Assembly (NCBI GenBank): GCA_016191555.1
Contig: JACPVX010000041.1
Span: 186,001 to 250,000, forward strand
Origin: Bacteroidota bacterium
Lineage (GTDB): Bacteria > Bacteroidota > Bacteroidia > Cytophagales > Cyclobacteriaceae
DNA length: 64,000 nucleotides
Direction of reading: 5' to 3'
Both the position numbers and the translations under genes were made by a program. A model generated the notes under the pieces. That model was not told the origin of the DNA. It saw only the letters and a program-made list of their open reading frames with translations, and did no database searches. This document shows, piece after piece, positions 41,486-50,182 of this stretch (positions are counted from its first letter, which is position 1; every line of letters starts with the position of its first letter).

Positions 41486-42979
41486 ATGAAGCAGCCTTGC
41501 CCTCTCTTTCTAATCGTTTTGCTTTTCCCCCTGATCAGTCTCGCACAACCGGATTCGCTCGCCACGAAAATACTTTCACCCGAGCAGATGCAGAAAGATT
41601 TTAATTATTTACAAAGACTCCTTACCGAAACTCATCCCGGACTCTATCGCTATTTGCCCAAGGAAAAAATGGATGCTAAGCTGGACAGCGTATATCAGCA
41701 ATTTGACAAGCCATTGCCTTTCTATTCGTTTTACAAAAGTGTTCTATATGTTATTGCGAATGTGCGCTGTGCTCACACCAATGCACTACCCACTGCTGAC
41801 TTCAATCGCTACATCGGAAGTATTCGCACATTTCCATTTTTTTTATTTCCAATTGACAACAAGCTGTATGTTATTTTTAATGGCAGCACCGATCCACAGA
41901 TTACCTTAGGCTATGAATTGGTACAAATCAATGGCCGTTCTTCAGAGAACATCATGCAGGTGATCAAAAAACACTATTGGTCGGACGGCTACATTGAGGT
42001 ATCAAAGAACACGGCCTTGCAAGGCGGATTATTTTGTTTGTTCTATTACACGCTGATCGAACACCCCGATCAGTTTGATGTTGAATTTAAAGACCCGAAT
42101 GGAAACCTCTATCGTACAACGGTGCCTGCTCAGAAATACGGAGTTACCGAAAGAGCTTACACGAAAAACAAAATCAATCAGAAAGCGAATCAATTGTACA
42201 ACCAACGACACAAACAGCCTTGGCGATTGTCCTTTCCTGCTGATGTTCCTTCAACAGCACTAATTCGTTTCGATGGATTTGGTGGAAAGGGAATGACAAC
42301 CAGTGAAACAGCGAGATTAGGAATGAAAAAATTCATGGATGATGTACTGAAGAAAATCGAAGCTAAAAAGTGTACCAATCTAATTATTGACGTGCGGAGC
42401 AACTCGGGTGGTTGGGATATACAAGGCGTTGAATTGTTTACTTTTCTTATGAAGCAGGATACAGCCGTGCGCTATTACCAGAAGATGCACGCCATTACGG
42501 ATAGCTCCGAATTTCTATCCTTCTCCGATCTTTCAGCAGAAGATCGAAAAAATCTGAAAAGAGAATCTGATGGCACATTATCATTGCGTGAGGAGTTCAC
42601 ACCTGAATTACAGCCTCAACTACCCAAATCCAACCGATTTAAAGGCACCGTTTATATTTTACAAAATGAGCGTTCTTTTTCATCAGCGGCAGAATTTTTA
42701 GCTGCCTGCAAAACGTATCAGGTAGGTACACTGGTTGGAATGGAATGCGGTGGAGCCTACGAAGGAGGTAATGGAGCCAGCTATATTCATGCAGAACTTC
42801 CCTACTCAAAAATTCAAATTGGCAGCCCGTTGGTGTATTATTCAAATGCTACGATTGGCCAATTCGAACCGGGTCGTGGTACAATACCCGATCACATCGT
42901 TCCGATTGAACCTCAAGATTTACTAAACAACTACGACCGGCAATTGGAATTTGTGAAAAAACTGATTCACAAGAAGTAA
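41486..42979 (+). CDS. Exported S41-family C-terminal-processing-type peptidase
   Basis: The protein is 497 aa with a signal peptide (QPCPLFLIVLLFPLISLAQ). The S41 catalytic region is visible: LIIDVRSNSGGWDIQGVELF and the nucleophile Ser in ILQNERSFSSAAEFLAACK. GMECGGAYEGGNG follows. A short PDZ-like stretch (GYELVQINGRSSENIM) lies near residue 145. Family members degrade or trim secreted proteins. The gene is probably monocistronic; a 145-bp gap without recognisable features follows. Confidence 0.9.
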   Translation: MKQPCPLFLIVLLFPLISLAQPDSLATKILSPEQMQKDFNYLQRLLTETHPGLYRYLPKEKMDAKLDSVYQQFDKPLPFYSFYKSVLYVIANVRCAHTNALPTADFNRYIGSIRTFPFFLFPIDNKLYVIFNGSTDPQITLGYELVQINGRSSENIMQVIKKHYWSDGYIEVSKNTALQGGLFCLFYYTLIEHPDQFDVEFKDPNGNLYRTTVPAQKYGVTERAYTKNKINQKANQLYNQRHKQPWRLSFPADVPSTALIRFDGFGGKGMTTSETARLGMKKFMDDVLKKIEAKKCTNLIIDVRSNSGGWDIQGVELFTFLMKQDTAVRYYQKMHAITDSSEFLSFSDLSAEDRKNLKRESDGTLSLREEFTPELQPQLPKSNRFKGTVYILQNERSFSSAAEFLAACKTYQVGTLVGMECGGAYEGGNGASYIHAELPYSKIQIGSPLVYYSNATIGQFEPGRGTIPDHIVPIEPQDLLNNYDRQLEFVKKLIHKK

Positions 42980-43124
42980 GGCTATCACTTCGTAAATTTT
43001 TCCTTGGCGAATTGAACGTTTCTCGGGTTCAGGTGTACTGCGCTGTGAATTGCTTTATTTGAACTTGGCTCGCGGGCAAGCAAATAACAATCGAATTGAC
43101 ATGTTACACTAGATAAAAATCAAT

Positions 43125-45116
43125 ATGAAACCATTAATTATTTTACTCTTGGCTCTTCCCCTGTTGGGCTTGAGCTCGCCTGCCGAACGCATCCTTCCAA
43201 AAACATTAGAGATAAAAACAGTGGCGTGGTATGCCGATCAGGCAAAAGCCTGGAAAATGGAAACAACCACTTCAGCGAGCAACGCATCGGCTTGGCTAAA
43301 TTACTACACAGCATCTGTATTTGCGCAAGAGTCTCCTCAAAAGCTCAATGAAATCATTCGTCAAATGGAAACGGCCGTGCCCGATTCATTTGAACTTCTG
43401 GTAGTGAAAGGTTGGAACAAAGGATTAACATCGGAAGCACAAACACTTTTAAAAACTGCCTTCGAACGAAATCCGGAAAGACCGGAAACCTACGCGCTCT
43501 TACAGTTGCTTTCGGAATTTGAATTAGATCAATCAGGGCGCTCTCAGTTTAGCGATCGTCTGCTGAAAGGCACTCAAGTATCTTCTTCACTTCTCAACTA
43601 CAGTTACAACGTACTTCAATCGGTAGAACCCTCTTCGATTTTAATTACCGAAGGCGAAAGCACTACGATTCCTTTGTACTTGTTGCAGGATACGTACGGA
43701 ATCCGCAAAGATGTTTGCATCATCAATTTAGAAATGCTGAACGATGCAAACTATCTGCAACGAAAATTCAAAGCAGCCAATATTATGTATACTAACAACG
43801 GGCCGTGGAATGCCTCTACGCTTTGCGCGATGCTGCCAAAAGAAAATGCAGGTAAAAAATTCTACTATGCGTTAACCATTCCCAAAGAAAATGTTCAAAC
43901 CATTAAAGAATATCTGTATGTGGTAGGGCTCGCATCATTACATAGCTTTACCAACGTGGATAACATTTCGCAAATCCGAAAAAATCTGGAAAAAGAATTT
44001 TTGATGGACTATCTGTTGGTCGACTTCAATGGTAAAACCAGTCACGATGCCGGAAAGCAATTCAGTCCCAATTATCTCTTGCCAATGATTCTTTTGTACG
44101 AATCGTACGTAAAAGAAGGATCGATCGAAAAAGCACGTGAACTAAAAAAGGCAATGGAAAAAATTGCGCAAGATACGGGAAACGAAAGTATCATGGCTCG
44201 TTTTCTAGACAATGCTCCGGAAGAGATCCCTTATTTCCCATCCAAAGTAAGTATCAAATCCGTAGATGATGGCTTTCGCCAGGTCTATCAAACCATCTAT
44301 GCCTTCGACTCGGAAGTGACCAACGAACAATACAATCTTTTTCTGAATTATCTGAAAGAACACAATTTGACAGAGCTCCATGAAAAATATAAATTCGATT
44401 TTTCAGAATACAGTGAGCCGACTCTTTCGCTCATGAAGGGGTATTCTTCGGATCATATCCCAAGAAAAAAGAATAAAGGATATTCAACCTATCCTGCTGT
44501 CAACCTTTCGTACGAAGCCGCAGTTGCTTATTGCGAATGGCTTACCGAACAATACAACCGTTCGGCCGAACAGAAATTTAAAAAAGTAAAGTTCCGCTTA
44601 CCTTCACTCAACGAATGGCAACTGGCTGCTGCCGGAATAAAAAACCCAACGTCATTGAATCCGAATGAACAAAAAGTAGAAGTGCGAATCACTCCTCCTG
44701 GAAAAGAATTTGATAAAAACAGCGAAAAGAGGACGGTCTCGTTGAGTGATCCCGACATTCTTTATCCTTGGTTCCGCTATTACGGCTTACGCAATAGCCC
44801 GATCAACAGTAGAGGTTGCTATCTGGGAAATTTTAAAGTGTCCGATCAAATTACTTGCCCCGGAATAAAGAAAATCGGACTAGGTGCAGCCGATGGTTTC
44901 TTTGCCATGAGCGCGACCAAAGTCTATTTTCCGAACGACATTGGATTATACGATGTAGTGGGCAACGTAGCCGAAATGATTCAGGAAAAAGGAAAAGCGT
45001 GTGGTGGAAGCTGGAATCACGTTCCGGAAGAATCAACCATCAAAAGCATCAATAGCTACACTAAACCAGATGCGGCTGTCGGATTCAGAATTTTCATGGA
45101 AGTAATTGAGAAATAA
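43125..45116 (+). CDS. Exported FGE-sulfatase (SUMF1-like) domain protein with DUF2723-like segment
   Basis: The protein is 663 aa with a signal peptide and no lipobox. Residues 165-215 (EPSSILITEGESTTIPLYLL, then QDTYGIRKDVCIINLEML) read like the conserved soluble piece of DUF2723 membrane proteins. Residues about 370-660 form an FGE-sulfatase domain: DSEVTNEQYNLFLNYL, LPSLNEWQLAA, VGNVAEMIQEKGKACGGSW and VGFRIFMEV. The paired active-site cysteines of catalytic formylglycine-generating enzymes are not seen, so it is probably a structural domain, as in the gliding proteins GldJ/GldK. It is followed after 5 bp by an ECF sigma gene. Confidence 0.82.
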   Translation: MKPLIILLLALPLLGLSSPAERILPKTLEIKTVAWYADQAKAWKMETTTSASNASAWLNYYTASVFAQESPQKLNEIIRQMETAVPDSFELLVVKGWNKGLTSEAQTLLKTAFERNPERPETYALLQLLSEFELDQSGRSQFSDRLLKGTQVSSSLLNYSYNVLQSVEPSSILITEGESTTIPLYLLQDTYGIRKDVCIINLEMLNDANYLQRKFKAANIMYTNNGPWNASTLCAMLPKENAGKKFYYALTIPKENVQTIKEYLYVVGLASLHSFTNVDNISQIRKNLEKEFLMDYLLVDFNGKTSHDAGKQFSPNYLLPMILLYESYVKEGSIEKARELKKAMEKIAQDTGNESIMARFLDNAPEEIPYFPSKVSIKSVDDGFRQVYQTIYAFDSEVTNEQYNLFLNYLKEHNLTELHEKYKFDFSEYSEPTLSLMKGYSSDHIPRKKNKGYSTYPAVNLSYEAAVAYCEWLTEQYNRSAEQKFKKVKFRLPSLNEWQLAAAGIKNPTSLNPNEQKVEVRITPPGKEFDKNSEKRTVSLSDPDILYPWFRYYGLRNSPINSRGCYLGNFKVSDQITCPGIKKIGLGAADGFFAMSATKVYFPNDIGLYDVVGNVAEMIQEKGKACGGSWNHVPEESTIKSINSYTKPDAAVGFRIFMEVIEK

Positions 45117-45121
45117 ACTTC

Positions 45122-45703
45122 GTGCTATTTTTTAATCATGATTTAAAAAAACTGTCAGACGAAGCGCTGATGGAGAAGGCAAGCCAGGGAAGTGAGCGGG
45201 CATTGGGGGTGATCTATCATCGCTATAGCCAGCCACTTCTTCGGTACTTCTATCGGATGTTGTGGCAGGATAAAGCGAAGGCAGAAGATTTTTTACACGA
45301 TCTGTTTATTCGGTTGTTAGATAATCAATCTGCTTTTGACTCAAGTCGGAAATTTTCTACGTGGTTGTATTCGATAGCACACAACATGTGCAAGAATGAA
45401 TATCGAAAGCAAGCTTTTCGAAGGCAGGCAAATCATCTAATGGTAATTGCTGATCACACCCCTGAGTCTGCCGGCAATCATATGGATCAACTCGCTTTCC
45501 AACAAAAGTTAGATCAGGTACTATCCGAAGAAGATGAAGATGTGCGCACCATGTTCTCGTTGCGCTTCGAATTGGAAATGGATCTGGTTGAAATCGCACG
45601 AGTCCTTCAATGCCCAGAAGGCACAGTCAAATCAAGATTGTTCTATTTAAAAAAACGTCTGGCCAGTCGTTTGGAAGAATATAAGTTAGTTTTAGAAAAA
45701 TAA
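45122..45703 (+). CDS. ECF-type RNA polymerase sigma factor
   Basis: The protein is 193 aa from a GTG at 45122; starting at the next ATG (45170) would remove the LSDEALMEKA segment, which belongs to region 2, so GTG is preferred. Region 2 shows AEDFLHDLFIRLLDN and FSTWLYSIAHNMCKNEYRKQ; region 4 shows VEIARVLQCPEGTVKSRLFY. It is 5 bp after the FGE-like gene and 5 bp before a membrane protein that looks like its anti-sigma partner. Confidence 0.92.
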   Translation: MLFFNHDLKKLSDEALMEKASQGSERALGVIYHRYSQPLLRYFYRMLWQDKAKAEDFLHDLFIRLLDNQSAFDSSRKFSTWLYSIAHNMCKNEYRKQAFRRQANHLMVIADHTPESAGNHMDQLAFQQKLDQVLSEEDEDVRTMFSLRFELEMDLVEIARVLQCPEGTVKSRLFYLKKRLASRLEEYKLVLEK

Positions 45704-45708
45704 TAAGT

Positions 45709-46275
45709 ATGGAAAGTATCGATCAAATCGAAAAACTTCTTCAGTCACGCAGCTATCAGGAATTAACTGTTGCTGAAAAAGAGATCGTCAACACGGTCAT
45801 TGATTCAGAAGAGGAATATGAAGAAATGCGAAGAGTGAATTTTTCGTTGGGTGAATTAAAGCATCAGCCACCTGTCCTTGAATCTTCTGACGTATGGACT
45901 AAAATTAAAAGTGCGTGGAAAGCAACTCGCACTGTTTCAAATTATCAGTGGTACGCCAAGCCCATTCCTTCCTACGCGGCAGCGGCTGTCATCATTCTGG
46001 TTGGCAGCATAGCTTGGTTCTTGGGCTCGATGAGTCATCAACCTTTAATTTTAGAAAAACCCACTCTGCAAAGAGATACTGTCTTTCTTGCAGCCAAACC
46101 CGACACCATTATAAAAGAAAAAATTGTTTACCGAACAATTGTAGAGCATGTAAAAGAAAATTCGCAGTTGGTTGATCAAACCAATTCAACGGACAAAATC
46201 ATAAATACTCAAAGAGGAGTTACTATGTTGGACAAAGATGAACTGGGCAAACTGTTAGTTTCCGGCTCACGCTAA
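45709..46275 (+). CDS. Single-helix membrane protein, probable anti-sigma factor
   Basis: The protein is 188 aa. About 85 cytoplasmic residues with an acidic start (MESIDQIEKLLQSRSYQELT) are followed by one transmembrane helix near 87-107 (YAAAAVIILVGSIAWFLGS) and a short periplasmic tail. No zinc-finger motif is seen. Size, topology and place directly after an ECF sigma gene suggest an anti-sigma factor. It ends exactly at the stop of the convergent minus-strand gene (no bases between). Confidence 0.7.
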   Translation: MESIDQIEKLLQSRSYQELTVAEKEIVNTVIDSEEEYEEMRRVNFSLGELKHQPPVLESSDVWTKIKSAWKATRTVSNYQWYAKPIPSYAAAAVIILVGSIAWFLGSMSHQPLILEKPTLQRDTVFLAAKPDTIIKEKIVYRTIVEHVKENSQLVDQTNSTDKIINTQRGVTMLDKDELGKLLVSGSR

Positions 46276-47337
46276 TCATAAATCCGTGCGCTTGGTAGTT
46301 TCCACTTCCATAACCAGTTCCGCACCATACGCCATAGCCGGAGTTTGATAACCCGGTTTGAAATTTCCGCCTAATATCTTTTGCGCAATGTTCACGGCTG
46401 TATGTGCGGTGAGCGAATATCCACTCAACGTTTCCAATCGGCTTACATATTCTTTGCCGGATGCATCCCACACTTTGCCCCATAAAAAGCTTCGGCCGCT
46501 CTCGCGTTTCTCGTCACTTGGGCCCGCAGGCTTCTTATCAATTTTATTCAGCATATAATTTTTCACCCACTGCATGCGCAGCAGCCAATTGAAATAATTG
46601 CTTCGCTTCGCATTGGCAATCATGGCATCGGTGGCACCGGTATACACTTCAATGTTGGGAATGCCCGTGCTGCGCCAAGCCGTGGAAATATCGCCCCACG
46701 GAATGCATAATGTTTTTGTTTTGAACGCACCAAAATCAATCTCTTGTACTTTTGATCCCAAAGCACAAAAGGTAAGCACACCCTCTTTGCGAATAAGCCC
46801 TCCATACCCTAAACCTTCCGTCATGCTTTTGGCCGTGCCTCGGGAAAGTCCACCTTTGCTCATTGTAAATGCCAATTGTAGATGTGTTGCTGAAGGAAGT
46901 CTATTTTTTAGATGAAGCGCCAAGCAATCCGATGGCACCACATCAAAGCCTGTTCCCGGCATAATCATCAAACCCAACTCTTTTGCTCTCGCATCCAACA
47001 AGGCCAGTGATTCGAATACCTGATACTCTCCGGTGATGTCGGTGTAATGCGTTTGTGTAGCCAGACATGCATCACTCATCGTTTTTGCCGTGTGACGAAA
47101 AGGGCCTCCACAGTGAATGACCACCGCAGCAGGTGTCAATAACTTTTTCAATCCTTCCACATCATTGCTTTCCACCACTTGATACGCATATCCGGTTTGT
47201 TCACGTTGCTTCTGAAGCAATGCGGCATTACGACCGGCCAGCACTACGTTCAAATTTTTTAGTTTGCAAAGTTGAACGATCAGTTTGCCGGTGTAGCCAT
47301 ACGAGCCATAAACAACGATTTGTGAAGAGTTTTTCAT
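46276..47337 (-). CDS. Saccharopine dehydrogenase-like NAD(P)-binding protein
   Basis: The protein is 353 aa. The N-terminal Rossmann motif is VVYGSYGYTGKLIVQL, followed by NVVLAGRNAALLQKQ and VVIHCGGPFRHTAKTM, with DITGEYQVFESL and PGTGFDVVPSDC. This is the saccharopine dehydrogenase-like/trans-acting enoyl reductase group; members act on lipids or remain without assigned substrate. It is the last gene of a minus-strand run (BamA-like, lgt, 138-aa protein, this one) with gaps of 4-19 bp. Confidence 0.88.
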   Translation of the reverse strand: MKNSSQIVVYGSYGYTGKLIVQLCKLKNLNVVLAGRNAALLQKQREQTGYAYQVVESNDVEGLKKLLTPAAVVIHCGGPFRHTAKTMSDACLATQTHYTDITGEYQVFESLALLDARAKELGLMIMPGTGFDVVPSDCLALHLKNRLPSATHLQLAFTMSKGGLSRGTAKSMTEGLGYGGLIRKEGVLTFCALGSKVQEIDFGAFKTKTLCIPWGDISTAWRSTGIPNIEVYTGATDAMIANAKRSNYFNWLLRMQWVKNYMLNKIDKKPAGPSDEKRESGRSFLWGKVWDASGKEYVSRLETLSGYSLTAHTAVNIAQKILGGNFKPGYQTPAMAYGAELVMEVETTKRTDL

Positions 47338-47356
47338 TTGTAGGATATTGACGCAA

Positions 47357-47773
47357 CTATTTCAATCGTTCTACTTCCGTAACAAAATACTTGGTGTCTC
47401 CACGCCAGAAAAATTTTGCCAGACGCTCTTCATACTTCAAACTCACACGCTCTCCGCTTAGCGATGCTTCTTCCAAAGCTTTTATTACTGCTTGCTGATC
47501 AGACTCCACTGAAAACTCAAATGACTCTGAAACTAAATTGGGCGATTTATTCGCGCCAAAGGTTTGCAAATTCAGTTGGCCTTCATACGTTTTAAACACC
47601 CACCCTTTTTTGCTGATCTTCACCACCATGCCTGATCGGATTCCATCTGAATAGGTGCCCCAGTAGGAGAAACTAAATAGGGCTACAACCGCCACAAGCA
47701 AGATGATAACAATTCTTTTGATCCATTTTACCATAACTGTTTTTGCGTTTTGTAACCAAGATTGTGTTTCCAT
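47357..47773 (-). CDS. Small membrane-anchored protein of unknown function
   Basis: The protein is 138 aa, or 125 from the second methionine (MVKWIKRIVIILL). One hydrophobic helix lies near 18-35, followed by a short beta-rich domain with the pattern YSDGIRSGMVVKISKKGWVF and KTYEGQLNL. Homologues that I recall in Bacteroidota are sometimes annotated 6-phosphogluconate dehydrogenase, which the sequence does not support. It lies 4 bp after lgt and 19 bp before the Rossmann-fold gene, so it is cotranscribed with them. Confidence 0.7.
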   Translation of the reverse strand: METQSWLQNAKTVMVKWIKRIVIILLVAVVALFSFSYWGTYSDGIRSGMVVKISKKGWVFKTYEGQLNLQTFGANKSPNLVSESFEFSVESDQQAVIKALEEASLSGERVSLKYEERLAKFFWRGDTKYFVTEVERLK

Positions 47774-47777
47774 AGTG

Positions 47778-48554
47778 TCAACGGTTAGTCAAGGTAGCTT
47801 TTCTATTTAACTTAACATAGAAATAAATAGCGGCTAGAATAACTAACAAGGAAATGAACTGTGAGTTGGACAACCAATCGCCAATTACAAAACCTCTGTC
47901 CAAATCTCCACGCAAAGTTTCGAGCACGCTTCTGCCGATGGCATACAAGATGAGATAGAGCAAAAATTGCTGTCCGTCAAATCGCTTATACTTCTTCTGG
48001 ATTAACAAAAAAATCAGCATGCTGAAAATAAATGCAGCCTCATACAATTGCGTAGGGTGCAGGGGCACATTCAGCGGACTAGCCTGACAAGCTGCATCTG
48101 TAAAAATAACGCTTAAAAAATGATCCGTTGGCAATCCATAGCAACAGCCGGCATTGAAACAACCAATACGGCCAAAGCCATGCACGATACAAGTCACTAC
48201 CGCCATAATATCCAACATACCGGCAACCGGAAGTTTATTCTTTTTAAAATACCAAAGCATTACGGGAATCGTTGTTAATAGCGAGCCGTAAAACACAAAT
48301 CCACTTCCCGAAAATAATTTTGAAGGCTGACCGAAATAGAGCGATGGATTTTCAAACAAAAGAAAAAACTTGCCACCCACTACCCCCGCAAAAATCAACA
48401 GCACAAAAAGCATGTTCGCTTGATCGAATGACATGCCATATTGAATCTTCCCTTGGCGCCACATATACAAGCCACCAAGTACCGCACCGAGCGCAATACA
48501 AAATCCGTAGGTGTAGATCTTGAACGACCCGAATTCAAAAAAAACAGGATGCAT
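47778..48554 (-). CDS. lgt: Prolipoprotein diacylglyceryl transferase
   Basis: The protein is 258 aa with seven hydrophobic helices. The Lgt signature HGFGRIGCFNAGCCYG lies at residues 125-140 and includes the essential Arg. HPTQLYEAAF near 166 supplies another family motif. It transfers diacylglycerol from phosphatidylglycerol to the lipobox cysteine of prolipoproteins, the first step of lipoprotein maturation. It lies 8 bp after the BamA-like gene. Confidence 0.95.
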   Translation of the reverse strand: MHPVFFEFGSFKIYTYGFCIALGAVLGGLYMWRQGKIQYGMSFDQANMLFVLLIFAGVVGGKFFLLFENPSLYFGQPSKLFSGSGFVFYGSLLTTIPVMLWYFKKNKLPVAGMLDIMAVVTCIVHGFGRIGCFNAGCCYGLPTDHFLSVIFTDAACQASPLNVPLHPTQLYEAAFIFSMLIFLLIQKKYKRFDGQQFLLYLILYAIGRSVLETLRGDLDRGFVIGDWLSNSQFISLLVILAAIYFYVKLNRKATLTNR

Positions 48555-48562
48555 ATTTATTG

Positions 48563-49714
48563 TTAGAATGATTCTGCTAGCACAATGTAGTAATTGATGG
48601 AGCCACCCGAACCGGCAGCAACGTCAAATCGCAAGTTGAGTTTATCTTGCTTTAATACCGCTACTCGCAAACCTGTACCAATGGATGGCTTCAATCGATC
48701 AAAACTAAAATCGCCAAAGTTGTTGGCAACTTCGCCCGCACCTAAAAAAGCAACCGCTCCGACTCTACCTTTAATGGGAAATCGATACTCTGCCTGCACA
48801 CCCATAAATTTCAAATCGCGGTAGCGACCTGCATAATAGCCACGCATCATATTGTTCCCTCCCAGAATAGCCAAGTTGCGATACGGCACATCGCCAAAAT
48901 TGAAAGTATTCAAGCTTTGAATGGCCAACACGCTATGCTTGGTCACTTTAATAAATTTTCGATAATCAATTTCTAAAGTCTGGAAGTTATAGTCACTTCC
49001 TACCGATTTGTTGAAGTTTGAAAATCGTACGCGAAAAAGTTCTCCACGATCAGGCACGTACGCGTGGTTGCGCGAATCGTGGTTGATGAAAAAACTATAT
49101 CCAAACACGGTGTACGAACTTTGATCGTACACCCCTTTCACTTTATCCTTATCAAAATAACCACCCGCTACGTATTCAATGTTAAAAACCCGTTGGAAAT
49201 CAACACCGGCACCCAAGAACAGATTGCCATACACCTTACGATACAACTGTGGGTTGATATAAAACTGAGTGAAGGTATAGCTCTCTGAAATATTGTTATC
49301 CGTGTTATTACCGATACCCCAAAACTTATCAGGAAACTTGCTGAATGAATTTTCGAAGCGAATAATGTATCGCTCTTTGGGTAAAAAGATGTTAGCCCCC
49401 AAAGCAATCAAAATTTGATTGTTGAGTGTATACAAAAATCCGGATGGCATGGTGGATACCCGCAATGCAGAATCTTTCTTGGCCGTTTTAAAAACATAAG
49501 CATTGGCCACACCAAATACCCAGTTTGTTTCTGTTGAAAGAGCGACCAACGGGAAAACTAAAAACTTGTTTTTGTAGGAAGGCTTTACGGAATCCTTCTT
49601 GGTAAAGAAGTTGGGTTCCTGAGCAAAGTTGGGTTCCTGACTTTGACCGAAACAGGAAGCACCCATGGCTGACAAAACGATCAGCAAATAAAAAATACGA
49701 GATGCTAAATTCAT
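48563..49714 (-). CDS. BamA/TamA-family (surface antigen D15-like) outer-membrane protein
   Basis: The chosen start is the ATG at 49714 (MNLASRIFYLLIVLSAMG); a longer reading frame up to 49822 crosses the hpf terminator and lacks a signal peptide. The 383-aa product has a signal peptide, then a barrel: GRAFLFRVRFSNF-type strands, LGGNNMMRGYYAGRYRD (the RGF/Y loop motif of Omp85) and a C-terminal YYIVLAESF. No POTRA domain is seen, so it belongs to the short Omp85-like group. A QEPNF duplication lies right after the signal peptide. A -7 box TACTTTTG occurs at 49757-49750. Confidence 0.85.
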   Translation of the reverse strand: MNLASRIFYLLIVLSAMGASCFGQSQEPNFAQEPNFFTKKDSVKPSYKNKFLVFPLVALSTETNWVFGVANAYVFKTAKKDSALRVSTMPSGFLYTLNNQILIALGANIFLPKERYIIRFENSFSKFPDKFWGIGNNTDNNISESYTFTQFYINPQLYRKVYGNLFLGAGVDFQRVFNIEYVAGGYFDKDKVKGVYDQSSYTVFGYSFFINHDSRNHAYVPDRGELFRVRFSNFNKSVGSDYNFQTLEIDYRKFIKVTKHSVLAIQSLNTFNFGDVPYRNLAILGGNNMMRGYYAGRYRDLKFMGVQAEYRFPIKGRVGAVAFLGAGEVANNFGDFSFDRLKPSIGTGLRVAVLKQDKLNLRFDVAAGSGGSINYYIVLAESF

Positions 49715-49749
49715 GATTACAAAGCCTGTAGACGCCAAAATTGAAGGGT

Positions 49750-49757
49750 CAAAAGTA
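49750..49757 (-). promoter_or_regulatory. Candidate -7 element for the BamA-like/lgt operon
   Basis: TACTTTTG on the minus strand fits TAnnTTTG, 35 bp before the ATG at 49714. No TTG is seen at the -33 position. Confidence 0.4.
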
Positions 49758-49790
49758 GTCTTTTTTTTGAAGCGTAGGCACTGAAAACGA

Positions 49791-49819
49791 AGAAAGCCAC
49801 CGAAGCAGGGTGGCTTTCT
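49791..49819 (-). terminator. Rho-independent terminator after hpf
   Basis: Stem AGAAAGCCACC / GGGTGGCTTTCT with loop GAAGCA, 26 bp past the hpf stop on the minus strand. Confidence 0.8.
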
Positions 49820-49844
49820 CATTATGTATTTGTTACCTGTTTAA

Positions 49845-50136
49845 TCAATGCCCTTTTTCTTTAAACTTCTTGATCTGATTTCTCAACGCCTCGGTAGCCA
49901 TATCGGTAGCGGCTTCAAATGAACGAGCTTGTTCTTTGGCAAACAACTGGCTGCCTGGCACCTTCACCCGTATCTCAACAGTCTTGTTGTCCACTCCTTC
50001 ATTATTGATGCGCAAGAACACTTCGCCATCAACTACCCGATCATAAAATGTTTCAAGTTTATCTACTTTCTTTTGAATAAAGTCAATCAATTTGGTGTCA
50101 GCATCAAAGTGGATGGAGTGAACTTGCAGTTTTCAT
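49845..50136 (-). CDS. hpf: Ribosome hibernation factor HPF/RaiA, with apparent +1 frameshift at codon 3
   Basis: The main reading frame gives an 81-aa product starting at a TTG (50090), but the missing N-terminus is encoded just upstream. Reading ATGAAAACTGCAAGTT from 50136, deletion of one A from the run at 50133-50130 gives MKLQVHSIHFDADTKLIDF, the usual start of short HPF proteins. As written, the ATG frame hits a stop after ten codons, and the downstream frame has TGA before CTG. The body (FIQKKVDKLETFYDRVVDGE, EIRVKVPGSQLFAKEQARSF) is intact. HPF binds the 30S subunit and silences ribosomes in stationary phase. It may be a sequencing error, a slippage site or a CTG start. Confidence 0.85.
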
Positions 50137-50182
50137 AACACATTTAAATTTAAAAGTTGAACATATAAACCAATTCTAATAA

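Noticed and set aside
42980-43124. 145-bp gap checked for promoter or RNA
   Set aside because: No TAnnTTTG box with a TTG partner or hairpin was found.
49715-49822. N-terminal extension of the BamA-like protein
   Set aside because: It would read through the hpf terminator and place a signal peptide 36 residues inside the protein.
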